Shown here piece by piece: positions 1 to 8,913 of a DNA stretch of 42,199 nucleotides. The stretch's first letter is position 1; every line of letters starts with the position of its first letter. A program made the position numbers and the translations under genes. The DNA comes from Bacteroidales bacterium (GTDB taxonomy: Bacteria > Bacteroidota > Bacteroidia > Bacteroidales > JAADJA01), in contig JAUVJI010000019.1 in assembly GCA_030596605.1 (NCBI GenBank), positions 1 through 42,199 of the forward strand. The letters are read 5' to 3'. Below the pieces are notes generated by a model. That model saw only the letters and a list, made by a program, of their open reading frames with translations, made no database searches and was not told the origin of the DNA.

Positions 1-181
1 CGAACATTCCTTGTTTTCCTTGTTTTTTGTACTTTTGAACCATGTTGAATATATTAGGTAGCTAAGGTAGCAAAAACATCATTATTTAATTGGTTTGTAG
101 TTGTTTAATTTTTAGAGGTTACCATAATTAATAAAATTTACTACAAATATACCAAATCTTTCAAAGCCCATTCGTCACTAT
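1..181. other. Intergenic region downstream of ppk
   Basis: I see no gene here. Two tandem copies of the 9-mer CCTTGTTTT lie at 9-17 and 18-26, and a TAnnTTTG-like box (TACTTTTG) lies at 30-37 on the plus strand. Only an 8-codon open frame follows it. No terminator hairpin for ppk is visible. Confidence 0.4.
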
Positions 182-2260
182 TTATAATTCTGCTTTTTTC
201 TTGAAATAGTTATAAATCTCAAACTGTGCCCGTACATTCTTTTTTGATTTGGTATTTCTATATCTATTAATATACTTTTCGCCGCTTACACGTGCTTTGC
301 AATTATCAGCCAGTTGAATTTGTAACATATCCCATAATTCCTTTTGTATATCCTTATCAAGCACAGGAGTTATCACTTCTATTCTATTGTCAAGATTACG
401 CGGCATCCAGTCAGCTGATCCGATATAATATTGATTATTTTTATTGTTGCAAAAAACAAATACCCTTGAGTGTTCAAGAAATCGGTCAATAATACTTATT
501 ACTTCAATATTTTCGCTTATTCCATTAATGCCAGGGATCAGAACACAAATACCCCGCACAATCAATTTTAATCTAACACCCGCCTCGCTTGCCTGGTAAA
601 GTTTTTTTACCATTTTTTTATCCACCAGGCTGTTGATTTTAATTATTGCCCAGGCTTCTTTCCCATTTTTTGCATTGTTTATTTCATTTTCCAAAGCATC
701 AATAAAGAAATTACGGGTATAAAACGGAGACACGATCAGGTATTTAAATTCAGGATGCATGTACCGGGTTTCAAATAGCTGGAAAACCTTATCAACCTCA
801 GATGCAATATCCTGGTTGGCTGTCATTAAACTATCATCGGCATATACCTTTGCGGTTGATTCGTTAAAATTTCCGGTACTAATATTTGCATAAAATACAT
901 CTTTCTCATCTTCAATGCGCTTTATACCTATTAGTTTGGAATGCACTTTATATCCGGGAATAGTAGGAACAATTTTCACCCCTTCTTCATGAAGTTTACC
1001 GGCTAACAATATATTGGCCTCCTCATCAAATCGTGCCTGAATTTCAAGGAATACCGTTACCTTCTTACCATTACGCGCAGCATTAACAAGGGCATTGATC
1101 ACATTGGAATATTTTGCTGCCCTGTAAAAAGTCATTTTTATTTCAGTCACCAATGGATCGATAGATGCCTCCCTCAAGAAATCTATAACATATTGAAAGG
1201 ATTGATACGGAAAATGAAGAATTATATCTTTCTTCTTTAAAAGTTTAATAATACTTGTATTGGGTGGGATGCCTTTATGTTTTAGAGGAGGAAATGCAGG
1301 GTAGCTAAGCTTGCCAAGACCAACATTCGGGAATGACATGAAGTCTTTAAAGTTATGATAACGGCCCCCACTCCTTAAATTATCATCACCTGAAATCTTC
1401 AACCTCTTAGTAATTCTGTTCAAAAATACCTCAGGGATTTCATCATCATAAACAAACCGGACAGGAATACCTTTTTTGCGCTGTTTAATGCTGTCACTCA
1501 TCTTTTCTAAAAAACTCTTCGCAATATCATTGTCAATATCCAATTCTGCATCCCGTGTTATCTTGATGGTATAGGCATTAAATGTATTAAAACCAAATAA
1601 CGCAAAAATATCGGGCAGGCAATGCCTTATCACATCATCGAGAAGTATAATATAATTGTTACTTCCTTTTTTAGGTAAAATTAAAAAACGTGACAGCGAT
1701 TTTTGTGGAACTTTAACAAGCGCAAAATTATCGTCTAATTTTCTGCTTGAACTTTTCAGTTCAACGGCCAAATATATTGAGCCATCTTTAATGGAGGTGA
1801 GTTTTTGGAAATTTCGCAACATCATTGGAAATAAGAACTGTCGCATTTCATCCTGGTAAAACTGTTTTACAAATTTGCCTTGTTCTTCGTCCAGGTCTTT
1901 TTCATTGATTAAATAAACATCGTGCTTGGCTAATTCTTTAACAATTTTGAAAAAAGTCTTTGTAAAGATTTTTTCCTGTTCAGAAACAATATTATTTATT
2001 TCATTCAGAACGGATTTAGGGTCATTTTTTTCGTTATAGTATTTTTTTCCGATTTTAACCAATCTATTGAGAGAGGCTACCCTTACCCTGAAAAATTCGT
2101 CCCTGTTATTGGAAAAAATTCCTAAAAATTTTATCCTTTCAACCAAAGGTGTGGCAGGATCAATGGCTTCCTGAAGAACGCGGGCATTAAAATGCAACCA
2201 GCTGATCTCCCTGTTAATAATGTACTCGGAATAATTGAGATTACTTGCAGTTTCTTCCAT
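182..2260 (-). CDS. ppk1: Polyphosphate kinase 1
   Basis: This is a polyphosphate kinase of the PPK1 family, which reversibly moves the gamma-phosphate of ATP onto polyphosphate through a phosphohistidine. The length (692 aa from the ATG at 2260) is normal for the family. The catalytic half has two HKD-like (phospholipase D fold) motifs. The first is KVHSKLIGIKR with the probable phosphorylated His at about 440, followed by STGNFNESTAKVYAD. The second is FLEHSR with His at about 597, followed by IGSADWMPRNLDNR. A TTG one codon upstream could also be read as a start, but the ATG is preferred. The gene begins 22 bp after the sixA-like gene on the same strand, so the two are probably cotranscribed. 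Assignment to the family is secure; the physiological direction of the reaction cannot be read from sequence. Confidence 0.96.
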   Translation of the reverse strand: MEETASNLNYSEYIINREISWLHFNARVLQEAIDPATPLVERIKFLGIFSNNRDEFFRVRVASLNRLVKIGKKYYNEKNDPKSVLNEINNIVSEQEKIFTKTFFKIVKELAKHDVYLINEKDLDEEQGKFVKQFYQDEMRQFLFPMMLRNFQKLTSIKDGSIYLAVELKSSSRKLDDNFALVKVPQKSLSRFLILPKKGSNNYIILLDDVIRHCLPDIFALFGFNTFNAYTIKITRDAELDIDNDIAKSFLEKMSDSIKQRKKGIPVRFVYDDEIPEVFLNRITKRLKISGDDNLRSGGRYHNFKDFMSFPNVGLGKLSYPAFPPLKHKGIPPNTSIIKLLKKKDIILHFPYQSFQYVIDFLREASIDPLVTEIKMTFYRAAKYSNVINALVNAARNGKKVTVFLEIQARFDEEANILLAGKLHEEGVKIVPTIPGYKVHSKLIGIKRIEDEKDVFYANISTGNFNESTAKVYADDSLMTANQDIASEVDKVFQLFETRYMHPEFKYLIVSPFYTRNFFIDALENEINNAKNGKEAWAIIKINSLVDKKMVKKLYQASEAGVRLKLIVRGICVLIPGINGISENIEVISIIDRFLEHSRVFVFCNNKNNQYYIGSADWMPRNLDNRIEVITPVLDKDIQKELWDMLQIQLADNCKARVSGEKYINRYRNTKSKKNVRAQFEIYNYFKKKAEL

Positions 2261-2282
2261 CAAAATAAATTTGTAACAAGCC

Positions 2283-2801
2283 CTATTTCTTGCTTCTGAT
2301 TTTCTGGTCTTTGACCATTTTAGGACTGATTACAAATTTAGCTCTTTTTTTCGCATCTAATACATGCTCCCAATTATCAGTGTTAAATTCAATGCAAACA
2401 ATACCGGAAGTGGGCAGCCAGTCAATCTTGTTTTCTAAAAAATAGTTGGCAAAGGAGGTAAAGGTAGGATTGTGCCCCACCATCATCAGTGAATTTACAT
2501 CATTACTTAAATCGAAAAAGTGATTCAGTAAAGTATCAACATCACCATGATAAATAGCAGTTGAAATTTGAATATTATCTTCAGGATAGTGTAAAGCGTT
2601 ACCAATAAACTTAGCCGTTTCTCTTGCCCTTACTGCATGACTTGAAATAATTAAGTCAACATGAACATTATTATCAAGGAGATAATCGATTACCCACTTT
2701 GTTCTTTTTTTACCTTTTTCAAGCAGTGGCCGTTCATGATCAGCCAGTCCCGCATGATCCCATGAGGATTTGGCATGACGCACAATGTATAGATATTTCA
2801 T
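2283..2801 (-). CDS. sixA: SixA-type histidine phosphatase
   Basis: This 172-aa protein belongs to the histidine phosphatase (phosphoglycerate mutase-like) superfamily, in the short SixA branch. The catalytic RH motif is at the N-terminus (YIVRHAKSSWD, R8-H9), the SSHAVRARETA segment at 53-63 supplies the second conserved Arg, and the second catalytic His is H110 in MVGHNPTF. SixA proteins remove phosphate from phosphohistidine. The gene sits immediately upstream of ppk1, whose product works through a phosphohistidine, so a role in phosphate or polyphosphate homeostasis is plausible but inferred. A TAnnTTTG-like box (TAATTTTG on the minus strand, 2829-2822) precedes it. Confidence 0.85.
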   Translation of the reverse strand: MKYLYIVRHAKSSWDHAGLADHERPLLEKGKKRTKWVIDYLLDNNVHVDLIISSHAVRARETAKFIGNALHYPEDNIQISTAIYHGDVDTLLNHFFDLSNDVNSLMMVGHNPTFTSFANYFLENKIDWLPTSGIVCIEFNTDNWEHVLDAKKRAKFVISPKMVKDQKIRSKK

Positions 2802-2957
2802 AGCAGGAAGTTAATAGTTTCCAAAATTAATGATAATCCTTTGCTAAAATGTGTTTTAGAAAAACATTACAAAAAATTAACATTGGGTATTCGCTTGCTT
2901 GAAAGAAACTGTATAATATGTTTAGAAATTATTTATCCGGAAATTTGAAAAAATACT

Positions 2958-3365
2958 TTAATTCAATTTGGGATAATTGATATTATCTTTTATTACAAAA
3001 GCATTTGGGTATTCTCTTTCGATTTCTTTGAGGAATTTTTCAGCTTCCATTTTTGTGCGATAATCCCCAATTCTGACTTTATAATAAGGTTCTTGAAAAA
3101 TCAAATAACAGGAAACATCGGAGTGTCTGTTGACAAATTGTGATTTAGCTTCAACAGCCAAGCGTTTGGAATAATTACCGGCTTCAAAAAATATATTGAT
3201 CCGCCAACCATCAATTTGGGCATATTCTTCATTTAGTTCAATGTGCTTACTAAGAAGTGTGTCTATCCTTGAATCCTGGATGATTTTTATATTTCCTTCA
3301 TTATTTTGAGAATATGAACAATAAACCGATCCTATCAGAAAAACGAAAAAAAGGAATTTTACCAT
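2958..3365 (-). CDS. Secreted SPOR-domain protein
   Basis: This is a small exported protein (135 aa from the ATG at 3365). An upstream frame start at 3413 would put 16 extra polar residues before the signal peptide and overlap the preceding gene by 35 bp. The start at 3365 puts a typical signal peptide (MVKFLFFVFLIGSVYCSYSQ) at the true N-terminus and leaves 13 bp to the upstream stop. Residues from about 55 to the end fit a SPOR domain (WRINIFFEAGNYSKRLA ... YYKVRIGDYRTKMEAE ... YPNAFVI). This is a peptidoglycan-binding fold that recognises strands lacking stem peptides. It is probably translated from the same mRNA as the universal stress protein; no functional link is obvious. Confidence 0.8.
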   Translation of the reverse strand: MVKFLFFVFLIGSVYCSYSQNNEGNIKIIQDSRIDTLLSKHIELNEEYAQIDGWRINIFFEAGNYSKRLAVEAKSQFVNRHSDVSCYLIFQEPYYKVRIGDYRTKMEAEKFLKEIEREYPNAFVIKDNINYPKLN

Positions 3366-3378
3366 ATTTAAACTATTT

Positions 3379-4227
3379 CTACCTCGATTGTATCCTGATA
3401 TATTCTTTTGCATGAATATTTAATACAGGAATAGGTGAATGATTGACCATCTGCTGTGCATAAGCACCCAGGAACAAATTAGCTGTTGTTAATTCCTGTT
3501 CTGTCATAATTGCAATAATGTCTGCATCAATCTCCTTTGCATAATTGATAATTGAATTTGTTACGTTTTCAGCATCAATAGCCTCAACTATGAAATTAAC
3601 GTTTTCTTCCTGCAAGTATTTTTTAACCTGCAAAGTATAATTGTCAACTTTTTGCCGTACAGCTTTTATGGTAGTTGAATATAATGATACGATGTGGATC
3701 TCGGAATTAAAATAGGCGGCTATTTTAGTGGAGAATGGTAATTTTTGCCTGGTCTCTAAAGAACTATCAATTGGCACCACAATTTTTTTAATGTCCTTTT
3801 GGAAATCATAATCAGTCCTGACAGTAACAACCGGACAGGGAGCATATGTTACAATACGATACGCATTGCTGCCAATCCAGAATTCTTCAAATCCGGAAAC
3901 ACCATGTGTGCCGGCTATGACCAACATGGCATCGCTGTATTTTGCCTGATTGGCCACTTCAATGTGAACTTTACCTTTCCTTATTTTGTAGGTTATCTCA
4001 CCCGGCTTCAACTGATCACGGTATTTGGCAATAATCTCCTCAAAGCTATCCGTAATTTCTTTCCTGCTTCCCGTCATTACATCCGGATAAACTGATTCAT
4101 CACTTCGGGTATTATCTACCCACACCAAAAGGATATTAGACTTGATCCTGTTAGCAAGGACGATGGCATATTTAAGAGCGTGTAGTGAGCATCTTGAGAA
4201 ATCGATGGCAACAATTATTTGCTTCAT
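3379..4227 (-). CDS. Universal stress protein, tandem Usp domains
   Basis: This 282-aa cytoplasmic protein has two consecutive Usp folds. Domain 1 (about 1-140) opens with IIVAIDFSRCSLHALKYA and carries the full nucleotide-binding signature G-x2-G-x9-G-S at 106-120, so it probably binds ATP. Domain 2 (about 148-275) opens with KIVVPIDSSLETRQK. Where the loop is expected it reads MTEQELTTANLFLGAYAQQMV, without the glycine signature, so it has probably lost nucleotide binding. Tandem proteins of this size are common in Bacteroidota. The gene is divergent from ruvB, with 81 bp between the start codons. Confidence 0.9.
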   Translation of the reverse strand: MKQIIVAIDFSRCSLHALKYAIVLANRIKSNILLVWVDNTRSDESVYPDVMTGSRKEITDSFEEIIAKYRDQLKPGEITYKIRKGKVHIEVANQAKYSDAMLVIAGTHGVSGFEEFWIGSNAYRIVTYAPCPVVTVRTDYDFQKDIKKIVVPIDSSLETRQKLPFSTKIAAYFNSEIHIVSLYSTTIKAVRQKVDNYTLQVKKYLQEENVNFIVEAIDAENVTNSIINYAKEIDADIIAIMTEQELTTANLFLGAYAQQMVNHSPIPVLNIHAKEYIRIQSR

Positions 4228-4277
4228 GGTTTTGATTGTTTAAATCCAACAGCTAAAATACAAAAAATTTTATTGCT

Positions 4278-4285
4278 TACTTTTG
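4278..4285 (+). promoter_or_regulatory. Probable -7 box upstream of ruvB
   Basis: TACTTTTG matches the Bacteroidota -7 consensus TAnnTTTG and lies 24 bp before the ruvB start. No TTTG -33 box is present at the usual distance, so confidence is limited. Confidence 0.4.
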
Positions 4286-4308
4286 TTTTTTCATATTAAA
4301 TCGTATTA

Positions 4309-5331
4309 ATGAACGAAAATCTGGATGCAAGCGGGAAAACACTCACCAAAACCGAACTTGAGATTGAAAAGGTTTTAAGACCTATAAATTTTGAGGATTT
4401 TGCAGGTCAAAAAAGTGTAGTGAATAACCTGAAAGTATTTGTTGAGGCAGCCAAACAAAGGGGTGAATCGCTTGACCATGTCCTTCTGCATGGCCCGCCG
4501 GGACTGGGTAAAACCACACTTTCTTATATTATAGCTAATGAGTTGGGTGTTGGAATTAAAGTTTCATCAGGGCCTGTATTGGACAAACCGGGCGACCTTG
4601 CCGGCTTATTGACCAACCTAGAAGAAAATGATGTTTTATTTATCGATGAAATTCACCGTTTAAGTCCTGTGGTGGAGGAATATCTTTATAGTGCGATGGA
4701 AGACTATAAAATTGATATTATGATCGAAACCGGTCCCAACGCACGCAGTGTTCAGATTACGTTAAGTCCTTTTACATTGATTGGGGCGACAACACGTTCT
4801 GGCCTTTTAACAGCGCCTTTACGATCGCGTTTTGGAATAAACTCACGTTTATCATACTACGATTCAAAAACACTTAAACATATCGTTAACCGATCTGCCG
4901 GCATACTTAAAGTACAAATCAGTAATGATGCCGCCGGTGAAATAGCGAGAAGGAGCCGGGGCACACCACGAATTGCCAACCTGCTTTTACGTAGGATAAG
5001 AGATTTTGCCCAGATAAAAGGGGACGGTAAAATAGATTTGGATATTTCAATGTACAGCCTTTCGGAGCTTAATGTTGATAAAAACGGACTGGATGAAATG
5101 GACAACAAGATCCTCCAGACCATTATTGAAAAATTCAAAGGTGGTCCGGTGGGCATAACTACGATTTCTACAGCCGTTGGGGAAGATGCCGGAACCATTG
5201 AAGAAGTGTATGAACCGTTTCTGATTCAGGAGGGTTACCTGATGCGCACACCCCGTGGCAGAGAGGCTACCGAACTTGCTTACAAATATCAGGGTAAATT
5301 TAAAACCAAAGAACAGGAGAAACTGTTTTGA
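4309..5331 (+). CDS. ruvB: Holliday junction branch migration helicase RuvB
   Basis: This is the 340-aa AAA+ motor of the RuvAB complex, which drives branch migration of Holliday junctions in recombination and repair. The set of family motifs is complete: Walker [10 protein letters not shown] at 62-70, Walker B with DEIHR at 113-117, sensor 1 LIGATTRSG near 157-165, the arginine finger in LRSRFG (171-176), sensor 2 [12 protein letters not shown] near 218-229, and the C-terminal winged helix ending in [15 protein letters not shown]. Length is normal. queG starts 13 bp after the stop, so the two are probably one transcript. Confidence 0.98.
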   Translation: MNENLDASGKTLTKTELEIEKVLRPINFEDFAGQKSVVNNLKVFVEAAKQRGESLDHVLLHGPPGLGKTTLSYIIANELGVGIKVSSGPVLDKPGDLAGLLTNLEENDVLFIDEIHRLSPVVEEYLYSAMEDYKIDIMIETGPNARSVQITLSPFTLIGATTRSGLLTAPLRSRFGINSRLSYYDSKTLKHIVNRSAGILKVQISNDAAGEIARRSRGTPRIANLLLRRIRDFAQIKGDGKIDLDISMYSLSELNVDKNGLDEMDNKILQTIIEKFKGGPVGITTISTAVGEDAGTIEEVYEPFLIQEGYLMRTPRGREATELAYKYQGKFKTKEQEKLF

Positions 5332-5344
5332 TTTTAAATTGAAA

Positions 5345-6292
5345 ATGCCAGATTTAGCAAAAAAGTACTTTACTTCATTAATAAAAAATAAAATCTCAGA
5401 TTTAGGATTTTATGCTTGTGGGATTTCAGAAGCGAAACACCTTGCTGAAGATGCTGAACAATTAAAGAATTGGCTTGGGCTAGGTTACCATGCAGAAATG
5501 AAATACATGGAAAACCATTTCGAAAAACGAAGTGATCCCCGGAAACTTCTCGAAAACGCAAAATCAGTAATCTCTGTCCTGTACAATTATTATCCAAAAA
5601 AAAATATTCCTAAAAAAGACAATTATAAAATTTCCAAATATGCTTATGGTACCGATTACCATTTTATATTGAAGAAAAAATTAAAAGAGTTAATTGCTTT
5701 AATAAAAACTGAAGCGCCAGACATGAATGCACGTGCTTTTGTAGATTCTGCCCCGGTACTTGACCGGGCATGGGCAGCACGAGGCGGGTTGGGCTGGATT
5801 GGTAAAAACACCTGCCTCATTAACAAAGAACAGGGTTCATACTTTTTTATCGGGGAAATTATTACAGATCTGGAACTTGAGTATGATAAAAAAATAATTC
5901 CCAACCATTGTGGAGATTGTACCCTCTGTATTGAAGCCTGCCCGACCGGCGCCCTCAAACCTTATGAACTGGATTCAAATAAATGCATTTCCTATTGGAC
6001 TATCGAATATAAAGGTGAAAAGATTCCTGATAAATTTAAAGGAAAATTCCAGGAATGGATTTTCGGTTGCGATATCTGCCAGGATGTGTGTCCCTGGAAC
6101 CGTTTTTCTGAACCTCATGAAAAAATGGAATTTAATCCTTCCGATGAATTATTTGAAATGAGAAAAACTGATTGGGAAAATTTATCTGAAGAGCGGTTTC
6201 AAAAATTGTTTAAAGGATCAGCAGTAAAAAGGGTGAGGTATAAAGGATTGAAAAGGAATATCAGATTCATCTCTGGTTCCAATCTTACTTAA
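5345..6292 (+). CDS. queG: Epoxyqueuosine reductase QueG
   Basis: This cobalamin-dependent iron-sulfur enzyme carries out the last step of queuosine synthesis in tRNA, reducing epoxyqueuosine to queuosine. The open frame extends to 5255 inside ruvB, but the homologous protein starts at the ATG at 5345 (315 aa, MPDLAKKYF...). Two 4Fe-4S sites are visible: C189-x2-C192-x2-C195-x3-C199-P and C242-x2-C245-x3-C249-P, with C214 a possible extra ligand. The conserved FVDSAPVLDR segment (132-141, D134) and GGLGWIGKNT (147-156) of the cobalamin/active site are present. It lies directly behind ruvB. Confidence 0.95.
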   Translation: MPDLAKKYFTSLIKNKISDLGFYACGISEAKHLAEDAEQLKNWLGLGYHAEMKYMENHFEKRSDPRKLLENAKSVISVLYNYYPKKNIPKKDNYKISKYAYGTDYHFILKKKLKELIALIKTEAPDMNARAFVDSAPVLDRAWAARGGLGWIGKNTCLINKEQGSYFFIGEIITDLELEYDKKIIPNHCGDCTLCIEACPTGALKPYELDSNKCISYWTIEYKGEKIPDKFKGKFQEWIFGCDICQDVCPWNRFSEPHEKMEFNPSDELFEMRKTDWENLSEERFQKLFKGSAVKRVRYKGLKRNIRFISGSNLT

Positions 6293-6342
6293 GATCAATT
6301 TTTACTATCTTTACAATATTTCAAATATCACAATATTTAAGT

Positions 6343-7800
6343 ATGAAGTTGAATTTGATCATAGTTCTGTTGTTTTTTTATGTGAATTCCTTTAGCCAAA
6401 CAACCTTCACCAAATGGATAAACAATGTTAGCTATGATGAAGGAGTGAGGAGGATTTCAGAAATCAGTACTGGTAAATATTTATGTAATCTTTACAAACA
6501 AAATCTTAATTTTAATTTACCATTAACGGCATTTGACAAAATAAGTATTCTATATGTTTTAAATGAGTACGGCAACATTACCGACAGCTTATTCATTGAA
6601 AAACTTGACCAATACTACATATTGGTTAACAATGTAATCAGAGCAGAAAATAATGAAATATTATTTCTGTGTAATGCCTTAAATGAAAACAACCTTGATA
6701 TACAACTTTGTTTGTTACGCACTGATTTTAATCTGAATATTCAATCCTATGATTTTTACGGATCACCGGATACTGAAGAGTTAATAATTGATTTTTGCAT
6801 CAATAATAATAACAATATTGTACTTATTGGTTTGGATTCCTATGAAGCAGGTGAAGGTGGTCACCTGTTATGGGAAATTGACTTTGAAGGTAATTCGTTA
6901 ACTTACATGATCGATGATACTTTATCACTTCTTATCCCCTCCATTTTACAAATTCCCGGAACCGGAAGATATCATATTAATGATGCAGGTGGTGTTTTAA
7001 TTTATTCTGCGGATTTTGAATACGATACTATTATTATTCTTGAAAATGCTGATGTTTTTCAGGACAAACCTCAACGACACAAACTAATCGATAATTTTCA
7101 TTATATAAAAACGGGGATGCACTTTGTTTTAAGTGGAACCCTCCCACCTGAAGATCCATGGGACATGGCATTTTTAATATTAAACGATGAATACCAAATT
7201 GAAAATACATTTCTATTTGGAGCAACAGACACCTTGGATTATCCTGGGAAAATAGATTTTATAGATACCAATAGAATTTTTTTCAGTGGGGTAAAAAATT
7301 ACATCACCTTACCTCCTGAAGATTCCTGGTTATGCCTTTATATCACAAATTTAAATGGTGATACCCTTCAAAGCCGGTTTTATGGAGGCTACGGATTGTA
7401 TAGTCCGAGTACCGGCCTTGCAACAAGCGATGGTGGATATCTTATTGCTGCCCGGTGGTTTGATTTCCACAACTATGTTCCCCCGGGACCTGTAGATACA
7501 GACATTTTTATTATGAAAGTAGATGAGAATGGACTACTAACAAATATTCATTCTGATGTCCCATTCGAACAAACCGATGTGATTGTTTATCCTAATCCAG
7601 GTAAAGATTATATTAATATCGAATCATCTCTAAAAAACCTACGATTTCAATTGTTTAATATAGCAGGTGAATTAGTTTTGGAACGGAATTTCAATTCATC
7701 AATACAATTAAATGCAGGCTATCTATCCTCTGGAAACTATATTTACAGGATTACTCTAAATGAAAAATTGATCAAAACCGGCAAATGGATTAAAAAGTAA
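6343..7800 (+). CDS. T9SS-exported protein of unknown function
   Basis: This 485-aa protein has a signal peptide (about 1-19, MKLNLIIVLLFFYVNSFSQ) and a C-terminal type A sorting domain from about residue 413 (VIVYPNPGKDYINIESS ... GNYIYRITLNEKLIKTGKW). It is therefore predicted to be carried across the outer membrane by the type IX system and trimmed or anchored there. The middle (about 25-400) has repeated segments rich in Asp, Asn and aromatic residues, and its GYGLYSPSTGLATSDGGYLI stretch resembles the blades of secreted beta-propeller proteins. I do not recognise a catalytic domain. A TATCTTTA box at 6306-6313 is a weak promoter candidate. Confidence 0.8.
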   Translation: MKLNLIIVLLFFYVNSFSQTTFTKWINNVSYDEGVRRISEISTGKYLCNLYKQNLNFNLPLTAFDKISILYVLNEYGNITDSLFIEKLDQYYILVNNVIRAENNEILFLCNALNENNLDIQLCLLRTDFNLNIQSYDFYGSPDTEELIIDFCINNNNNIVLIGLDSYEAGEGGHLLWEIDFEGNSLTYMIDDTLSLLIPSILQIPGTGRYHINDAGGVLIYSADFEYDTIIILENADVFQDKPQRHKLIDNFHYIKTGMHFVLSGTLPPEDPWDMAFLILNDEYQIENTFLFGATDTLDYPGKIDFIDTNRIFFSGVKNYITLPPEDSWLCLYITNLNGDTLQSRFYGGYGLYSPSTGLATSDGGYLIAARWFDFHNYVPPGPVDTDIFIMKVDENGLLTNIHSDVPFEQTDVIVYPNPGKDYINIESSLKNLRFQLFNIAGELVLERNFNSSIQLNAGYLSSGNYIYRITLNEKLIKTGKWIKK

Positions 7801-7812
7801 AACCTTTTTATC

Positions 7813-7911
7813 CTCTGCGTTACTCTGCGACAGACTTTGCGGTTCACTTTAAAATAACTGCTATAATTTTAACCGCTACGGACGCGATGTTCTACGCAAT
7901 ATTTCGCAAAG
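7813..7911. repeat. Gene-less inverted array of CTTTGCG-type words
   Basis: CTCTGCG (7813-7819), CTCTGCG (7823-7829) and CTTTGCG (7835-7841) run on the plus strand. They are answered by reverse-oriented words: ACGCAAT near 7894 and CGCAAAG at 7905-7911, with a degenerate ACGCGAT near 7882. Word spacing is about 10-12 nt. The centre (about 7842-7880) is AT-rich and contains no open frame. The array starts 12 bp after the stop of the preceding gene. The words match those flanking the GxxExxY gene at 25.4-25.9 kb. Confidence 0.6.
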
Positions 7912-7999
7912 TATTTTTTAATCAAATTTGTTATTTTTCTTTTTCAACCTTGTTAAAAAACGCTCTGTTTCATATTAAAACACTGAACTTCAAACAACC

Positions 8000-8830
8000 T
8001 CACTCCTCCATCAACTCAAACCGGTCATCTGTAGTAGGATCAAGGGTATTGTTAAGCCGGTTGTAATGCATATAATATTTTCTCTTACTACCCGATGGAT
8101 AATTATTAGCAATGTAGTTGTTCATGATATAATCGAAAGTATAACCGGCATATTTCTGTCCTAAGCGCTCGGCATACCTGTAAATGATGTCGACATCTAT
8201 ATTAACGGTCTGGTATTTATACTTAATTTCTCCTGTGGCAAGACTCTCAGTAAAATAACCATGTATAATATCAGCAATTGTTTCACTCGCAAAAAAAAGT
8301 TTCCTTCCACCCTTCTCCGTATTAAGTGTTGAAATTTCGAACCAGCTGTTAAAATTAACAGCATCCACATCAAAAGACTTATGATAAACATACCCGTTTA
8401 CTTCCCCCTTATCCTCAAATTTCTTTTTATATTCCTCTATTTCCAATTGGGCAATATTTAATATGTAGGCCGGCTTCTGAAAAAACAAAAAAGTATCGAG
8501 GTAATTCTCGGTATAAACAGTGAAGCCAAGTTTTTCAAATTCGATGAACATACTGTTGATGAATGTTTCAAGAAAAATCGAATCAGAAATATCTTTAAGA
8601 AATAAACTATTGGTCATCCTGGCCGAATCTATCTCCCAGCTTGTCATTCCGATTGTATCTCCAATATTTTCTTTTTTTAGATTTTTTTTAAAAACATAAT
8701 CACCTGGCAGTATCAAAATAGAAACATCTGGTTTGGACTCAATGAATGATTTGGCCAACTTATATTCAGGGTAGCAGGATGAAAGTAATAAAATGGATGC
8801 AAATATGAATATATAAAACCTGAATGTCAT
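8000..8830 (-). CDS. Predicted lipoprotein, unknown function
   Basis: This 276-aa protein starts with a lipoprotein signal peptide; the lipobox LLSSC places the lipidated cysteine at residue 19. I do not recognise the mature domain. It is a mixed alpha/beta sequence with a segment VSILILPGDYVFKKNLKK after the lipobox and a Tyr-rich C-terminal half (YQTVNIDVDIIYRYAERLGQ; YAGYTFDYIMNNYI) ending in an acidic tail. Such proteins usually sit on the inner face of the outer membrane in this phylum. The gap of 83 bp to the flavoprotein gene upstream on the same strand does not clearly show cotranscription. Confidence 0.75.
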   Translation of the reverse strand: MTFRFYIFIFASILLLSSCYPEYKLAKSFIESKPDVSILILPGDYVFKKNLKKENIGDTIGMTSWEIDSARMTNSLFLKDISDSIFLETFINSMFIEFEKLGFTVYTENYLDTFLFFQKPAYILNIAQLEIEEYKKKFEDKGEVNGYVYHKSFDVDAVNFNSWFEISTLNTEKGGRKLFFASETIADIIHGYFTESLATGEIKYKYQTVNIDVDIIYRYAERLGQKYAGYTFDYIMNNYIANNYPSGSKRKYYMHYNRLNNTLDPTTDDRFELMEE

Positions 8831-8913
8831 ACAGTAATTATTTAGTAAATAGTGATTGATAATTGGGAAAAGATTTGATACTTAAAATAAAAAGATCATT
8901 AATCATCAATCTG

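Noticed and set aside
5255-5344. Longer N-terminus for QueG
   Set aside because: The extra 30 residues lie inside ruvB and do not resemble the family; the ATG at 5345 gives the normal QueG start.
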